From Pectinophora gossypiella (lineage: Eukaryota > Arthropoda > Insecta > Lepidoptera > Gelechiidae): a stretch of DNA of 64,000 nt. The notes under the pieces are model-generated. The model was not told where the DNA came from and ran no database searches. It saw only the letters and a list, made by a program, of their open reading frames with translations. The translations under genes and the position numbers were made by a program. Location: NCBI RefSeq assembly GCF_024362695.1, contig NC_065426.1, positions 11,066,236-11,130,235 of the forward strand, in the 5' to 3' direction. Positions 53,041 to 63,295 of this stretch are shown one piece after another (position 1 is the first letter of the stretch; every line of letters starts with the position of its first letter).

Positions 53041-53186
53041 GGGGTTACAATTTACAATAAGATTCTAAAGGTGCTAAAGAAAAGTTTTTACACACTACAA
53101 GAGCTTTTCTCATATGATAAAAAGTCTGTCTACCTGTAAATGTCGTAAATTTTGTTATAATTATATCTAATCTAATCTAATCTAGC
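53041..53186 (+). pseudogene. Decayed LINE C-terminus with (TAATC)n end
   Basis: The frame GVTIYNKILKVLKKSFYTLQ, ELFSYDKKSVYL and stop has the 'YNKIP..' end pattern of CR1/Jockey-like LINEs with an internal deletion. The 3' end is TCTAATCTAATCTAATCTA, a pentanucleotide tail like that at 57185-57203. Confidence 0.55.
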
Positions 53187-53189
53187 CTA

Positions 53190-53240
53190 CAAGATCCTAC
53201 TGCTGGGCAAAGGCCTCCCCTTCCTCATAATCCCCTCAAT
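53190..53240 (-). mobile_element. SINE-B/RTE-like end scrap
   Basis: CCTACTGCTGGGCAAAGGCC, TCCCCTTCCTCATAATCCCC. Confidence 0.45.
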
Positions 53241-53270
53241 AATCAATAAAATCAAAAAATAATAATAATC

Positions 53271-53409
53271 TTCTTCTTTATTTCTTATTTTTTCTTCTTC
53301 ATCTTTATTCTTCTTTCTTTTCTTTTTTCTTCTTTCTTCTTCTTTTTTTCTTCTTTTTCTTTTTTTCTACTTCTCTTTTTTTTTCTTTTTAATAATAATA
53401 ATAATAATC
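53271..53409 (+). repeat. Pure-pyrimidine-rich tract then (AAT)n
   Basis: About 115 bases at 53271-53388 are almost wholly C/T (TTCTT multiples), followed by AATAATAATAATAATAAT. Strong strand asymmetry. It may be an expanded SINE tail or a triplex-prone microsatellite. Confidence 0.8.
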
Positions 53410-53519
53410 TTCCTCTGTATAATTATATAATTTATAAAATTTTCATTAATTTTAACATTAACTACTTAATATTTTTCTTTAACTACCTACTTTAAGTTTT
53501 TCAATAGATAACAAAGTTA
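53410..53519. other. AT-rich, nothing recognised
   Basis: No support for any feature. Confidence 0.4.
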
Positions 53520-53700
53520 CACGTTGGTCTAACAGAAAGCTCGGTGAGCCGTGAGTACTTTTTCTTGTGATGGATGTACCTCTGACTACCCCAATAGGGA
53601 TGTATTAGTGAGCTTATGTTAACAAAGTTACACTTTGAACAGTACTGCAGTTTCCGAATCTACATAGCCGGAGAAAAGTAGAGCCCTACAAGGTCGTCAA
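53520..53700. mobile_element. SINE-D tail (+) and LINE-T scrap (-)
   Basis: 53520-53622: ACACGTTGGTCTAACAGAAA, GCTCGGTGAGCCGTGAGTAC, GGATGTACCTCTGACTACCC. 53628-53700: GTACTGCAGTTTCCGAATCT, ACATAGCCGGAGAAAAGTAG. Confidence 0.65.
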
Positions 53701-53869
53701 ATAATACAGTTTCAATAATTTGGCTCCCTGAGGCCAAATGAGGCCACATTTTATCGACAAAATTACCGCATTGCCTAATTCCGGCCGAGTAGTTATTGAC
53801 ATTTGCGGCAAATATACAATAAGTCATGTCGAAAAAAATAATAAGTAAAGAAGCAGCCGCTGGATGCGG

Positions 53870-53955
53870 GCAGCGCAGGACCGATCGTCGTGGAGATCCT
53901 TGGGGGAGGCCTATGCCCAGCAGTGGGCGTCATACGGCTGATGATGATGAAAGAA
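53870..53955 (+). pseudogene. RTE2 LINE C-terminus and tail
   Basis: Reads AQDRSSWRSLGEAYAQQWA-like residues, then the tail CGTCATACGGCTGATGATGA. The nucleotide block GGGGGAGGCCTATGCCCAGC, AGTGGGCG is what SINE-B and SINE-C ends resemble. Confidence 0.75.
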
Positions 53956-53994
53956 GCATCCCTAGTTTGGGAATAACCATATGCTATTTTACCG

Positions 53995-54122
53995 GCGTGC
54001 GTGTATGAAGCGATTGATGAATGTGGAGGAAGCAAGAGAAGTGTGTCAGGATCGAAGCAAATGGAATTCTATAGTCTCTACTTACCCCGGTGGAAAATAG
54101 GCGTGAGTTTATGTATGTATGT
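53995..54122 (+). pseudogene. LINE-I C-terminus and (ATGT)n tail
   Basis: GCGTGCGTGTATGAAGCGAT, AGGAAGCAAGAGAAGTGTGT, CAGGATCGAAGCAAATGGAA and ACCCCGGTGGAAAATAGGCG, then GAGTTTATGTATGTATGTG. The sense strand of the blocks at 26463 and 33503. Confidence 0.7.
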
Positions 54123-54780
54123 GTATATGCTATTTTACTACTTGGCCAGAATTAAGCAATGCGGTAATTTTGTCAATAAAATGTAGCCCCCGCCACAGGT
54201 GTAGCGTAGGGGTCCACAAAGCCCGCGTGCGGCCCTGTGCTGCAGTTATTACCGGATTACACCAGTAATCGTCAGATATGAAGCTCAAGTGTTGGGCCGC
54301 AATCCGCATTCAAAAGACATGTTTGTCAGATTTGCTTCCGTAATTTTATATTGCAAACGTTTTTGAAAAGGGAACGCTTGTGTTTGAATTTTGACTTGGT
54401 GGTTTTTGTATGCGTATAACCCATGCAAATTAAATAGGCAAGTAGAGTGAAGGGGGTTGCATCATTCGCAAAAGTATACTTATATTTTAAGTTGGTATCT
54501 ACATAACCGTATAATTTTATAGGTATGCTATTTTATTATTTGACTAATATTATTATTATTTGTATGTCGTTTCCATATCTTATTATATATATTTGATATG
54601 ATATATTTTTTAAAAGAACGCATCATAGGCGTTCCTAGTTTGGAGACTTGTCACCATGGCCGAATACGGCTGGGAAAGGATATATGGATATATATTTGAC
54701 TAAACTATTATTATGCATACGCGTAAATACTTACGTTATGCTAGCTATGTAATATGGATTTATGCCAAACGTGGGTAGGT
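54123..54780. other. Nothing recognised
   Basis: No exon or shared repeat supported. Confidence 0.5.
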
Positions 54781-55038
54781 GTTCATTGTGGTCCACCAGC
54801 TCGCTTGTCAATCGGGTAGCGCCGGTTCGTGCCCCGGACTGGCACCAAAGAGTCAACATCTTAAGTGCAGTTTTTTTTCTACCACAACACAACTGGCCAT
54901 TATAGATGGCGATACGGCTCACCACCTAACACGTTGGTCTAACAGAAAGCTCGGTAACGTGTGGGTACTTAATTCATCTTGGCATGGATGTACCTCTGAC
55001 TACCCCAATTGGGATACAGTCGCGAGTTTGTGTAATGA
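54781..55038 (+). mobile_element. SINE-D copy, full length
   Basis: GTGGTCCACCAGCTCGCTTG, GGTTCGTGCCCCGGACTGGC (mutated B box), GATGGCGATACGGCTCACCA, CTAACAGAAAGCTCGGTAAC and TACCTCTGACTACCCCAATT. Confidence 0.83.
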
Positions 55039-56600
55039 AACGTATGCCAAACGAAAATCTGAAAATAATGTAAAGTTTTATCCGCTAGGAAAGGCATCAC
55101 TACAATAATATATCTCGTACGCATGGCCCCCTCATCCATACAATGTGACGTATGCGCGGGCGCAGTGCCAAGTTCATTGTATCGTCGATACCTCGTTACC
55201 GTGTCACATATTGTGTCCGCGGAGATTAGTCTCAACCAAATGGTTTCAATATATACTAACAATTAACATGGCTGTAAAATTTATAATAAATAGTTAATTA
55301 GTTGTAAATTAATGTCTAACTTTTATGTATAACATACTTGTAATTATTAATTATAAATTATAAATAGTAATTACTGAAACGTAAATAAACTTACGCCGTT
55401 AATCCCTAGCGACATGGGCGGGCGATATCTAGTCACTAGGAGTAATTTGTTATTGCAACATTTTCCTTTAGTTAAAGTTTTATTTTGTAGATAAAACGTA
55501 TTTTTAGGTTGAGATAACATAATTAAAATACTTACTTGCACACACGGGAGACAGAATGAAAAATCAAAAGAAAAATTGAAAAAAAAACTTCTTTAGGAAG
55601 CAAACAAAAAATGGAATTTAGTTAAGTTACTTAAAAAAAACTATTAAACGTAATGTATGTTCGTTTCTAAATTGTTGAAAAGTAATTATTAAAACATATA
55701 TTTATTAATAGAATAGTTTTAGCAAGTGTCACATCATGATTAAAAAAACATTAAGTCATTGTAACTGTTACCTTATTTGAGTACAATAGAGTATATCTGT
55801 ATTTGAAAGCAATTAACAAAAAAAATAACCATCTTCCTCGCTGTAATCCCCTCACAACACGAACAATAACCATCTCGCTACTCGTTTTACTTCCATACAT
55901 TTATTGTTAAAAACTTGTATAACAAATATTTAATCCTTTTGTCAATTTCATTTTAATAGTTTATTCCATTATCTTGGAGATTTAGTTGTGGACTTCCCTT
56001 GTAACAAGAAAAGAACAAGAGATCTGCTTTTTTTACTAAATTCTCACTTTCTCTTTGAATGCGGTAAAGGTAACGAACTCTTAACTTTTTTGCTTTTTAG
56101 TTACAGATAAGTAAGAAATCCGGGGTCTAAAAAGGGCACATGTAAGCAATACTTAGAATACGTCTATAAAGCTTTATTGCTATTTAAAAGTTACGTATGT
56201 CAGATCGCCCACTATAATTTCATAACTTAAACATATCTGACGAGGAGTAATTGTCTTACTATGATGGTATAGAAACAATAGAAGTGTACCTCTGGCTACC
56301 CCCACAGGGATACAGGAGTGATGTTTGTATTTATCAATAATAATTCGTCATTTCAATATTTTCCTAAAATGGCGCACGAATCCGCGCAATAGAAGATTTG
56401 TGAAATGTGACGTTTCATTCGGTCACCGTCTAAAAAACCTTTTGTTGGATATGGAGCTATATTCTATTGACGATTTTATGAAAAATTGACATAGTATTTT
56501 ATTGTAATTACTTGAATGTAATTTTATTATGTATATAATTATTTTATTATATCTTGTGACAATTTATTTTAATTTATTATCTTCTATGTTGACATTTATT
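55039..56600. other. Long AT-rich stretch, nothing recognised
   Basis: Minor scraps only: 55385-55425 SINE-J-like, 56130-56190 a MITE-K-like left end (GGGTCTAAAAAGGGCACATG), 56275-56325 a SINE-D-like tail. No gene was supported. Confidence 0.45.
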
Positions 56601-57110
56601 TATTTTATTTATTTATTTTCATGGGACTGCCTCCGTGGTCTAGTGGTTAGAGCGTTAGGCTCACGATCTGGAGGTCCGGGTTCGATTCCCGATGGGGACA
56701 TTGTCGAAATCACTTTGTGAGACTGTCCTTTGTTTGGTAAGGACTTTTCAGGCTTGAATCACCTGATTGTCCGAAAAAGTAAGATGATTCCGTGCTTCGG
56801 AGGGCACGTTAAGCCGTTGGTCCCGGCTATTAGCCGTAAAAACACCTCCACCAACCCGCAACATTGGAGCAGCGTGGTGGAGTATGCTCCATACCCCCTC
56901 CGGTTGATTGAGGGGAGGCCTGTGCCCAGCAGTGGGACGTATATAGGCTGTTGATGATGATGATGATTTATGGGATAAAACAATTATACCACTTTTTTAA
57001 CAATAGGTGTTATTATAACACGGTGTAGGATATTTTCACATAAGTACATGTAAAATCAACCATATTATCCACATATTATCTTCTATGTTGACATTTTTTT
57101 GTTATAATTT
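56601..57110 (+). mobile_element. SINE-B inserted in an interspersed repeat
   Basis: SINE-B proper is 56629-56966: exact A box TGGTCTAGTGG and B box GGTTCGATTCC, core GGGCACGTTAAGCCGTTGGT, RTE-like end CCCAGCAGTGGGACGTATAT and GATGATGATGATG. The host repeat (TTTATTTTCATGGGA before, ATGGGATAAAACAATTATAC after) exists without the SINE at 63376-63470. Confidence 0.9.
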
Positions 57111-57203
57111 TCGACGATCTTATTTATGTTGTTACCGTTATATATTGTATCTAAAATGTGTTGTACAACTAAATGTGAAATAAATGAATCTAAAATCTAA
57201 TCT
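57111..57203 (+). mobile_element. LINE tail fragment
   Basis: AAATGTGAAATAAATGAATC, TAAAATCTAATCT: the same terminus type as 53041-53186. Confidence 0.4.
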
Positions 57204-57909
57204 GTAGCAGCAAGTATGTCAAACAATTATCACATAGCAGAATTGCTTTTATATGAATGCATTTACGTCATTTAAGACCCCCTTGCAAACATGTCCCGTA
57301 TCATTGTTCAAATACCAACGTTTTAACTAAACAACACGTTGAAATTGGCAAGCGATCTGATCGTGTGTGGTCGATGGTAACAAATGGATTGACGGCAACT
57401 GATGGTCACAATACACGACGGTAACACATTGTTTACTACATGTCAAGTGTCGTCGTGTTGTTAACATTAATAGCACTTACTGTCAATGTAATTAGGTAGG
57501 TATTATCTTAGCGGAAATAGGTGATGTGGTGCTTTTTTTATTATGAATTACGAGTGTAAATGTTCGGCAGCGGGTGCGCGGAAATAAAAAGAAAAACTAA
57601 AGGAATATCACTTTACTAAAAATATATACCTACAACGAAAAAGAAAAAACATAAACATAAAAGAAAAGCAAAAAAAATAACTCAAAAACTTAACGACCGA
57701 TCTTGATATGATAATTTATAAAAAGTAAAAAATCTACATAAAAATGTTCGTGCGTCGTTTACACGTAGATTTCATCATTCTTCTTCTCCTGATTGTGAGA
57801 TCAATGGCCGATCCCATCAATCCTGCAACCTTGAGCCTCGGAAGGTCCATGTCATGCCTCATCATAATAATTTTTATTTAAAATCACAAACATTAATAAA
57901 TTAACATTG
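57204..57909. other. Nothing recognised
   Basis: No gene or repeat supported. Confidence 0.5.
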
Positions 57910-58008
57910 AAAAATTTGTGGAGGACAAAAGTGTGCCACGACGTAGCAAATGGAATTCCATAATTTCTGCTTACCCTGGTGGGAAATAGGAGTGAGTTTG
58001 TGTATGTA
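57910..58008 (+). mobile_element. LINE-I 3' end
   Basis: GTGGAGGACAAAAGTGTGCC, AGCAAATGGAATTCCATAAT and ACCCTGGTGGGAAATAGGAG, GTATGTA tail. Confidence 0.68.
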
Positions 58009-58521
58009 AAAAAGTGCGTATAAGTTTTCCACACGTGGACTGGTGGACTTCAGTTACCGCAGGAATTATGCTACCAAGATTAAAGTTTAGCAGGCCTAGT
58101 ACGCTACGTAAATGCGACTATAAAATAAGGTCCTTGGTACACGCGACTACCGGGCATCCGCGATTTTTTCAATATGTCACACTCCAAAGGAAATATATTT
58201 TATTATATATTGCTTATAGAAGAGCCAAGATGAAGAAAAAACATAAGAAATGAGAAAATTTATAGTTTTTAACATCACTTGTGTGACACACGTTTCATAA
58301 GTATGTCGATGTGCGAACGAAGAACCTTAACTCGTCTGTCAAATTTGACAACTCGTTCTGCTCGCGTCGTCAGCGTGCTAAGCCTGCTAAAAAAATAGCC
58401 TCCTGTCCTTGTGGTTCGACCTCTTCGACAGATCTAACTCTTTACGAATAGAACCTTTTTTAAAACTTTATTATGTTACGTGATTATACTTATTTAATTA
58501 AGTATAATCACTAAGTATAAA
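58009..58521. other. Nothing recognised
   Basis: Open + strand frame at 58014-58253 has no family signature and no splice support. Confidence 0.45.
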
Positions 58522-58728
58522 TTCCGAAGCACGGAGAAAACTTTTCATCTTGAGCTCCTCCGTGCTTCGGAAGGCACGCTAAGCCATTGGTCCCGGCTGC
58601 ATTAGTAGTCGTTAATAACCATAAATCCGCACTGGGCCCGCGTGATGGTTTAAGGCCCGATCTCCCTATCCATCCATGGGAAGGCCCGTGCCCCAGCAGT
58701 GTGGAAGTTAATAGGCTGATGATGATGA
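58522..58728 (+). mobile_element. SINE-C without head, with core hairpin
   Basis: Core and RTE-like end intact (CTCCGTGCTTCGGAAGGCAC, GTGCCCCAGCAGTGTGGAAG, (GAT)n). The head is replaced by an inverted copy of the first core bases: TTCCGAAGCACGGAG (58522-58536) pairs exactly with 58558-58572. Confidence 0.8.
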
Positions 58729-59784
58729 ATCACTAATTTGATTGTACCGAACTTGACGTACTATGTAATACAACGTATGTGTCAATCTTCACCAGTCTAA
58801 TACCGGATATTGTATATATTAAAATAAAATATCCTGCGTGGATCATATATCTAAACTCTCTCAACCAAGTCTCAGCCGTCACACATGCAGCTCGGCTATG
58901 CCACCTGGGAACCGACGTAGAGGACACTCGATGTGAGATAGGGTTTGATCCGAGTATAGAAAAATAATTATAATATTGAGAACAATACGGTACCTACAAT
59001 AACTCTTTATTACACACGAATAAAACACATTTAAAGAAAACACACACACACACACACAACACATTTATTTTTTATTTTTTTATATTTTAGTTTTTTAAAT
59101 GCTACACCGACAAGAGCGTTGGCTCTTAAATTGATGATGATGAAAACACATTACATAAACTGTACTCTAACTTTATTTATTAGTATACTTTACTAGAGTA
59201 CTCGCTTACACATAACAGATGAGACACATTAAAATCAAATCCCTTCAAATTTCAATTCAATACAGACTGTAACGAGCCAATTCAATAACTGAGTTGGCAA
59301 CTTACAGCGTCGTAATTAACTCATCATCGAGACTGTAGGTTTAATGAAATTCTCGTCAGCAATAAACTATTGTTGTGAATTTCGAGATTAATTTCAGATT
59401 GTCAGACAATGCAGAGCGGGTGCCAGGTGACATCAAAGCTGTATTGTCACAGCTGTGAAAGCATCTGTGAAATTCGATTGACACGTTTCAGGAATGGGAT
59501 CAGTGTTGGCGAGTAGCGAGAGAGGCGGGTTTTAAATAACATAGCGGCACGACTCACGCCAAAGGGGTAGCTAGAGGTAAATAGTACCTCCACTCCTCAC
59601 CAGCTATTCTTAAGTACCATGTGATCGGGAGCGAACCTATTGCCATCAACCGGACACAAATCGTGCCAACCACATTGATACCAATTACCAAACATGAATT
59701 CAAACTTATAAAGTCGCATTCATACATTCATTTTTGTTCATGAATCTACGATGTAAATAGCGTTTCCCTACAAAATAGAAGCTG
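58729..59784. other. No gene; RTE1 scrap and (CA)n
   Basis: 59040-59060 is (CA)n. 59097-59141 is an RTE1 end (ATGCTACACCGACAAGAGCG, (GAT)n). The rest is unassigned. Confidence 0.45.
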
Positions 59785-59880
59785 CTCAATGAGGGATTTT
59801 CCAGGCTACGTTCTCCAAAAAAAATGTAGGTGGCGCTGTTCAATGTTGCCTTCGTTTAACCTTCTAATTTCATAGATAGC
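59785..59880 (+). repeat. GATGGCGCTGT repeat copy
   Basis: GAGGGATTTTCCAGGCTACG, GTAGGTGGCGCTGTTCAATG and CCTTCGTTTAACCTTCTAAT, parallel to 50775-50875. Confidence 0.55.
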
Positions 59881-59939
59881 AGCCATATGCATTTTGAATT
59901 TATCTTTGTTTTTGGGTGTATGCTGTTTGGGTGTTGCTT

Positions 59940-60215
59940 CTATGCTGTTCTGTGAGCATATAAAAAAACATAGAACACGTTCAGCTGCTTCTCTTCCCGG
60001 GCATGTCGTAAAAACCGACAGAGGGATTGTGTCCTCTAACATGATGGACTAATGTTATGGGCGATAGGCTGATCCCTTATCACCATAAGGTTCATCATAT
60101 CCATCTTTGGACTTCGTATCAACAGTGGCTGCAAGTTGTCTTTGATTACTTGTGGCTCTGCCCACCCCATTAGGGATTACGGGCGTGAGTTTATGTATGT
60201 ATGTATGTTTTGGGT
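59940..60215 (+). mobile_element. SINE-J, longest copy
   Basis: TATGCTGTTCTGTGAGCATA, AAACATAGAACACGTTCAGC, CCCGGGCATGTCGTAAAAAC, CGACAGAGGGATTGTGTCCT, GCGATAGGCTGATCCCTTAT, TCCATCTTTGGACTTCGTAT and the end CCATTAGGGATTACGGGCGT with GTATGTATGTATG. No Pol III boxes were identified, so it may be a LINE 3' UTR rather than a true SINE. Confidence 0.6.
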
Positions 60216-60296
60216 GTAATTGATGACCATTGTTATTACATCCAGGCACAACACATCTTTCACACATTATTTTACTGATCAAAATAAAGAGAAGCA

Positions 60297-60526
60297 ATTT
60301 TTTTTTGACGTGACTTATTGTAGTTGGCATTAACTACTTGGCCGGACAAATGGGGAGCGCTAAGGGCTCTGACCCGGTACAACATTTAAGACAACAGGCC
60401 TGAGGGTGCCCAGTTGGGCGCGAACCTCGGCTCAGGGTGTCGTCTGAGCCAAGTGGGTCGATAGCGATAAGCGCTGAATGAGGGAAATCGTCGACCACAC
60501 CGGCGGGGTCGGTATTGGGGAAGCAA
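60297..60526 (-). mobile_element. Jockey LINE 3' end, 5'-truncated
   Basis: Short poly(T), 3' UTR with small deletions, then the ORF2 C-terminus on the - strand (PDTDPAGVVDDFPHSALIAI) up to a break at 60526. Compare 21896-22150. Confidence 0.88.
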
Positions 60527-61355
60527 TTATATAGGTAGCAACATAATTCTATACACAATCTGTTGCAAACATCAATTATTTATATGTCTGCTATTGTATC
60601 TGCACAAGCAATGAGAAAATAGATAATTATCGTGTTGAACCTGGACAGCGCCATCTGTTTTTATTTTAGGGGAACGTAATCTAGAAAGCCCCACATTGGT
60701 CGACTAATCCGCCTACCAGTCGGCTGACTGGGGCCAAATAAGTGACCAATCGGCCAACCGTAACCGTCACCATCTCCTCATATTATCTAACGTGACAATA
60801 TTATTTATTTACTGGGTGTAGTCTGGAGACAATTTGCAGCCACTTTTGTTATCTCACAAACTCACATAAAAGGGGTTGGCAGAGCTAGTAATCAAAGACA
60901 ATTTGCAGCCACCATTGAAAAGAAAGTCCTAAGATATATGATGAACCTTATTAGGGATTAGCCATTTGTTATAGTAAGATACACTTGTAATAAGTAGGTA
61001 GTAATGTCAGTCGTTCATTCGCCGCCAGTGCCGCGGGCGCCCGCGCACTCATTTTAATATATCGTTATAAATTTCACAAAAAGATAGACTTAACTTCTTT
61101 ATTCCTTTGCCGGCTCTCAACCCCCACACGAAATAAGTTTAATATCCAATATCTATTGCCAGACGATGCTCCTCATAAAAATATCAGTCGATTTCATTCG
61201 CATAATGAACCAGTCGTTTCGTCTTCAAAGAAAAATCTCATGTATTGTTAGCGAGGCAATAATTGAATATTGATCTTAGTTGTAACATTGAGAGAGCACA
61301 TTGGGTAGATATATTTTTTTGTAATTCTAATAATAATTACGATTTATTCATCTTA
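60527..61355. other. No gene; repeat scraps
   Basis: 60640-60690 is a GCGCCATCT repeat scrap. 60830-60960 is a mutated SINE-J middle (GACAATTTGCAGCCACCATT, GATATATGATGAACCTTATT). The rest is unassigned. Confidence 0.45.
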
Positions 61356-61609
61356 TCATGTGTCAGGGTTATTACTGAGCCGCCGAAGGCCCCTGACATG
61401 GCTTATGTAACGAGTAACCGGGACCAACGGCTTAACGTGCCTTCTGAAGCATGGATCATCTTAATTTCAGAAAATCAGGCGATCAGCCTGTGATATCCTA
61501 ACCAAACTAGGGATAACAAAGTGGTTTTTGTGACTGTCCCCACCGGGATTCGAACCCGGGGCCTCCGGATCGTGAGGCAAACGCTCAACCACTGGACCAC
61601 GGAGGCCGT
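61356..61609 (-). mobile_element. SINE-A copy
   Basis: GTGTCAGGGTTATTACTGAG, CCGCCGAAGGCCCCTGACAT, CCGGGACCAACGGCTTAACG and a clean tRNA head at the right (B box GGTTCGAATCC and A box TGGTCCAGTGG on the - strand). The AAG end is lost. Confidence 0.87.
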
Positions 61610-61664
61610 ATTATTAAATATACCTAAGTACTTACAACAAAAATATTACGTTTTATCTTAATTA

Positions 61665-61765
61665 GTAGTTCAGGAGTCTCATATTCCTATTTCAAACGCG
61701 GTAAGAACCCGTTATTATGTGTTTTAATTGTAACAATAACCGCGTAAAGTTAAAACAGTGTACGT
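61665..61765 (+). repeat. Interspersed repeat O, copy
   Basis: CAGGAGTCTCATATTCCTAT, AACGCGGTAAGAACCCGTTA and ACAATAACCGCGTAAAGTTA, as at 11218. Confidence 0.65.
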
Positions 61766-61893
61766 TTTATTTTTTCTAACGATGGTCTAAGGTTGATGAA
61801 GTCCGTGTATGAATCCTCACAATTACAACCCACCTGATTGATTATAAATATCATCATCATCATTGGCCTTATACGTCTGTTTCAGACGATTTA

Positions 61894-61901
61894 TGACGTC
61901 A
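61894..61901. promoter_or_regulatory. CRE/ATF octamer TGACGTCA
   Basis: Exact palindromic octamer, no associated gene visible. Confidence 0.2.
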
Positions 61902-62029
61902 TTGCCTCAAAGAAATGCACTTTCTTTCATGGCTGAAAATAAATAATAAATATAGATATATTTTATTTACTTATTCAATGCAAATGTTCAAAAGACAATC
62001 TTCTTCTAACACTATGTTACCCGCTATAC

Positions 62030-62340
62030 AGAGGGTTAGTGACAACGTAACGAAAACTTTGAGGGATAATTCAGACCATGATCCTGAGTTGATGTCAAAT
62101 GGAATTTTCCGTTGCAAAAGTATGGAACTGAAAATAACACATTGTCATAAATTTTTCGACAGGAAATTCCAGATGATATCTCCGAGTCATGGTCCGAATC
62201 ATCCCCCTCAGTATTCGTTACGGTGTCACTAACACCCGTACGTACTTGTAAGGCTACCTGTACGTACTTCGGGGTGTAAGGTGTAAGTGACATAACAACG
62301 AATACTGAGAGGGATGATTCTGCTCATTATTGTGAGTTAA
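62030..62340. repeat. Palindromic repeat (foldback)
   Basis: Left arm GTTAGTGACAACGTAACGAA, GAGGGATAATTCAGACCATG; right arm CATGGTCCGAATCATCCCCC, TCAGTATTCGTTACGGTGTC: near reverse complements spanning about 62034-62230. A third partial copy (AACGAATACTGAGAGGGATG) follows at 62296. Also an inner GTACGTACTTG/TGTACGTACTT pair. Looks like a MITE or a LINE-derived inverted duplication. Confidence 0.6.
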
Positions 62341-62410
62341 TATAATAATAATAATAAAGTTTATTCAGGTAAAACCTACGGCACACATATACATTTATAA
62401 AATAAAAATA
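62340..62410 (-). mobile_element. LINE tail fragment
   Basis: TAATAATAATAATAAAGTTT, ATTCAGGTAAAACCTACGGC: a reverse LINE terminus with an (ATT)n tail. Confidence 0.45.
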
Positions 62411-63295
62411 TACACACATTAATATGTAGTTGGAAAACATAAAGTGGAATTTTCCATCGCAAAAGTATAGAATTGAAAATAAGTTTAAAAATATATGAAT
62501 TTTGCTCCTTTTGACCTGGCCTTATTAAGCCATTACGTTGTTGGTCTATTGAACATTCCAGTAGAATTAAACTCCTGGCGCTCAGCCCCTCACCACCAGG
62601 TCGTCGTCTCGGAATCTAGTGTTGTAGATATTAATACTGTAGTTACCTCCCCCCCCCCCCTGCCATCACCCCCTCTCGCCGCACCAGCTCCCCCCACAAC
62701 TTGTCTAATATCGCGAGCGCAAATACTCGCGGTCGCGGAGCTTGGGGGCGGGCAGAGAAACTTACTCTGTTTTACATTCACACGTTCACTCCGGGAGTTT
62801 TTAAGTAGAACATAATTCTGTGATCTATCTCTCTTTTTATTAAATACTGAGTAATTTATTTTTTTAATTTATTTAAATGAAAAACTTAAACGGTAGATTT
62901 ACAAATCATCCCCGCCAAACTTATGAAGTTTGATGGCGAGTAGCGCTCATATGCTTATATCTTAATTTACCTACCGACAGTAGTACTTACTGCCGCTAAT
63001 TCGTTTTAAATAGCATTTTTTTCTATTATAATATAGCACCACGCCTATATCCTCGAAGGGGTAGGCGGAGGTGTATAGCTTAAATATGAAATTGATTCAT
63101 AGTGCACTGTTTAGACGACTAGACCATGAAATCCTGTCCTAGGTTCCATGACAGGTGACAGGAGATAGCGCCGTGCGTGTCCTCTGTTGGAAGAACGCTA
63201 AACTCCTACATTCGTTTAGAAATTTATTTTATTCTTATTCTAAATGCGTTTCGGAGGTATGTGACCTAACATAATTTTCTGTTTTTTCCCAACAG
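62411..63295. other. No gene proven; GC-rich patch 62640-62770
   Basis: A 13-14-base C run, a CGCGAG...CTCGCG inverted repeat and a GGGGGCGGG GC box cluster at 62640-62760 in AT-rich DNA. This is promoter-like but without an exon I can identify. 63036-63087 is the reverse of the short repeat end seen at 6545. Confidence 0.4.

Noticed and set aside
56629..56700. tRNA gene at the SINE-B head
   Set aside because: Exact Pol III boxes, but it continues directly into the SINE body as in the other SINE-B copies.
60297..60526. Host gene exon coding DPAGVVDDFPHSALIAIDP
   Set aside because: Identical in kind to the C-terminus of the Jockey ORF2; a truncated LINE copy.
62495..62815. Pro-rich 106-residue frame
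   Set aside because: Driven by a C run and GC-rich patch; no domain, no splice context, low complexity.
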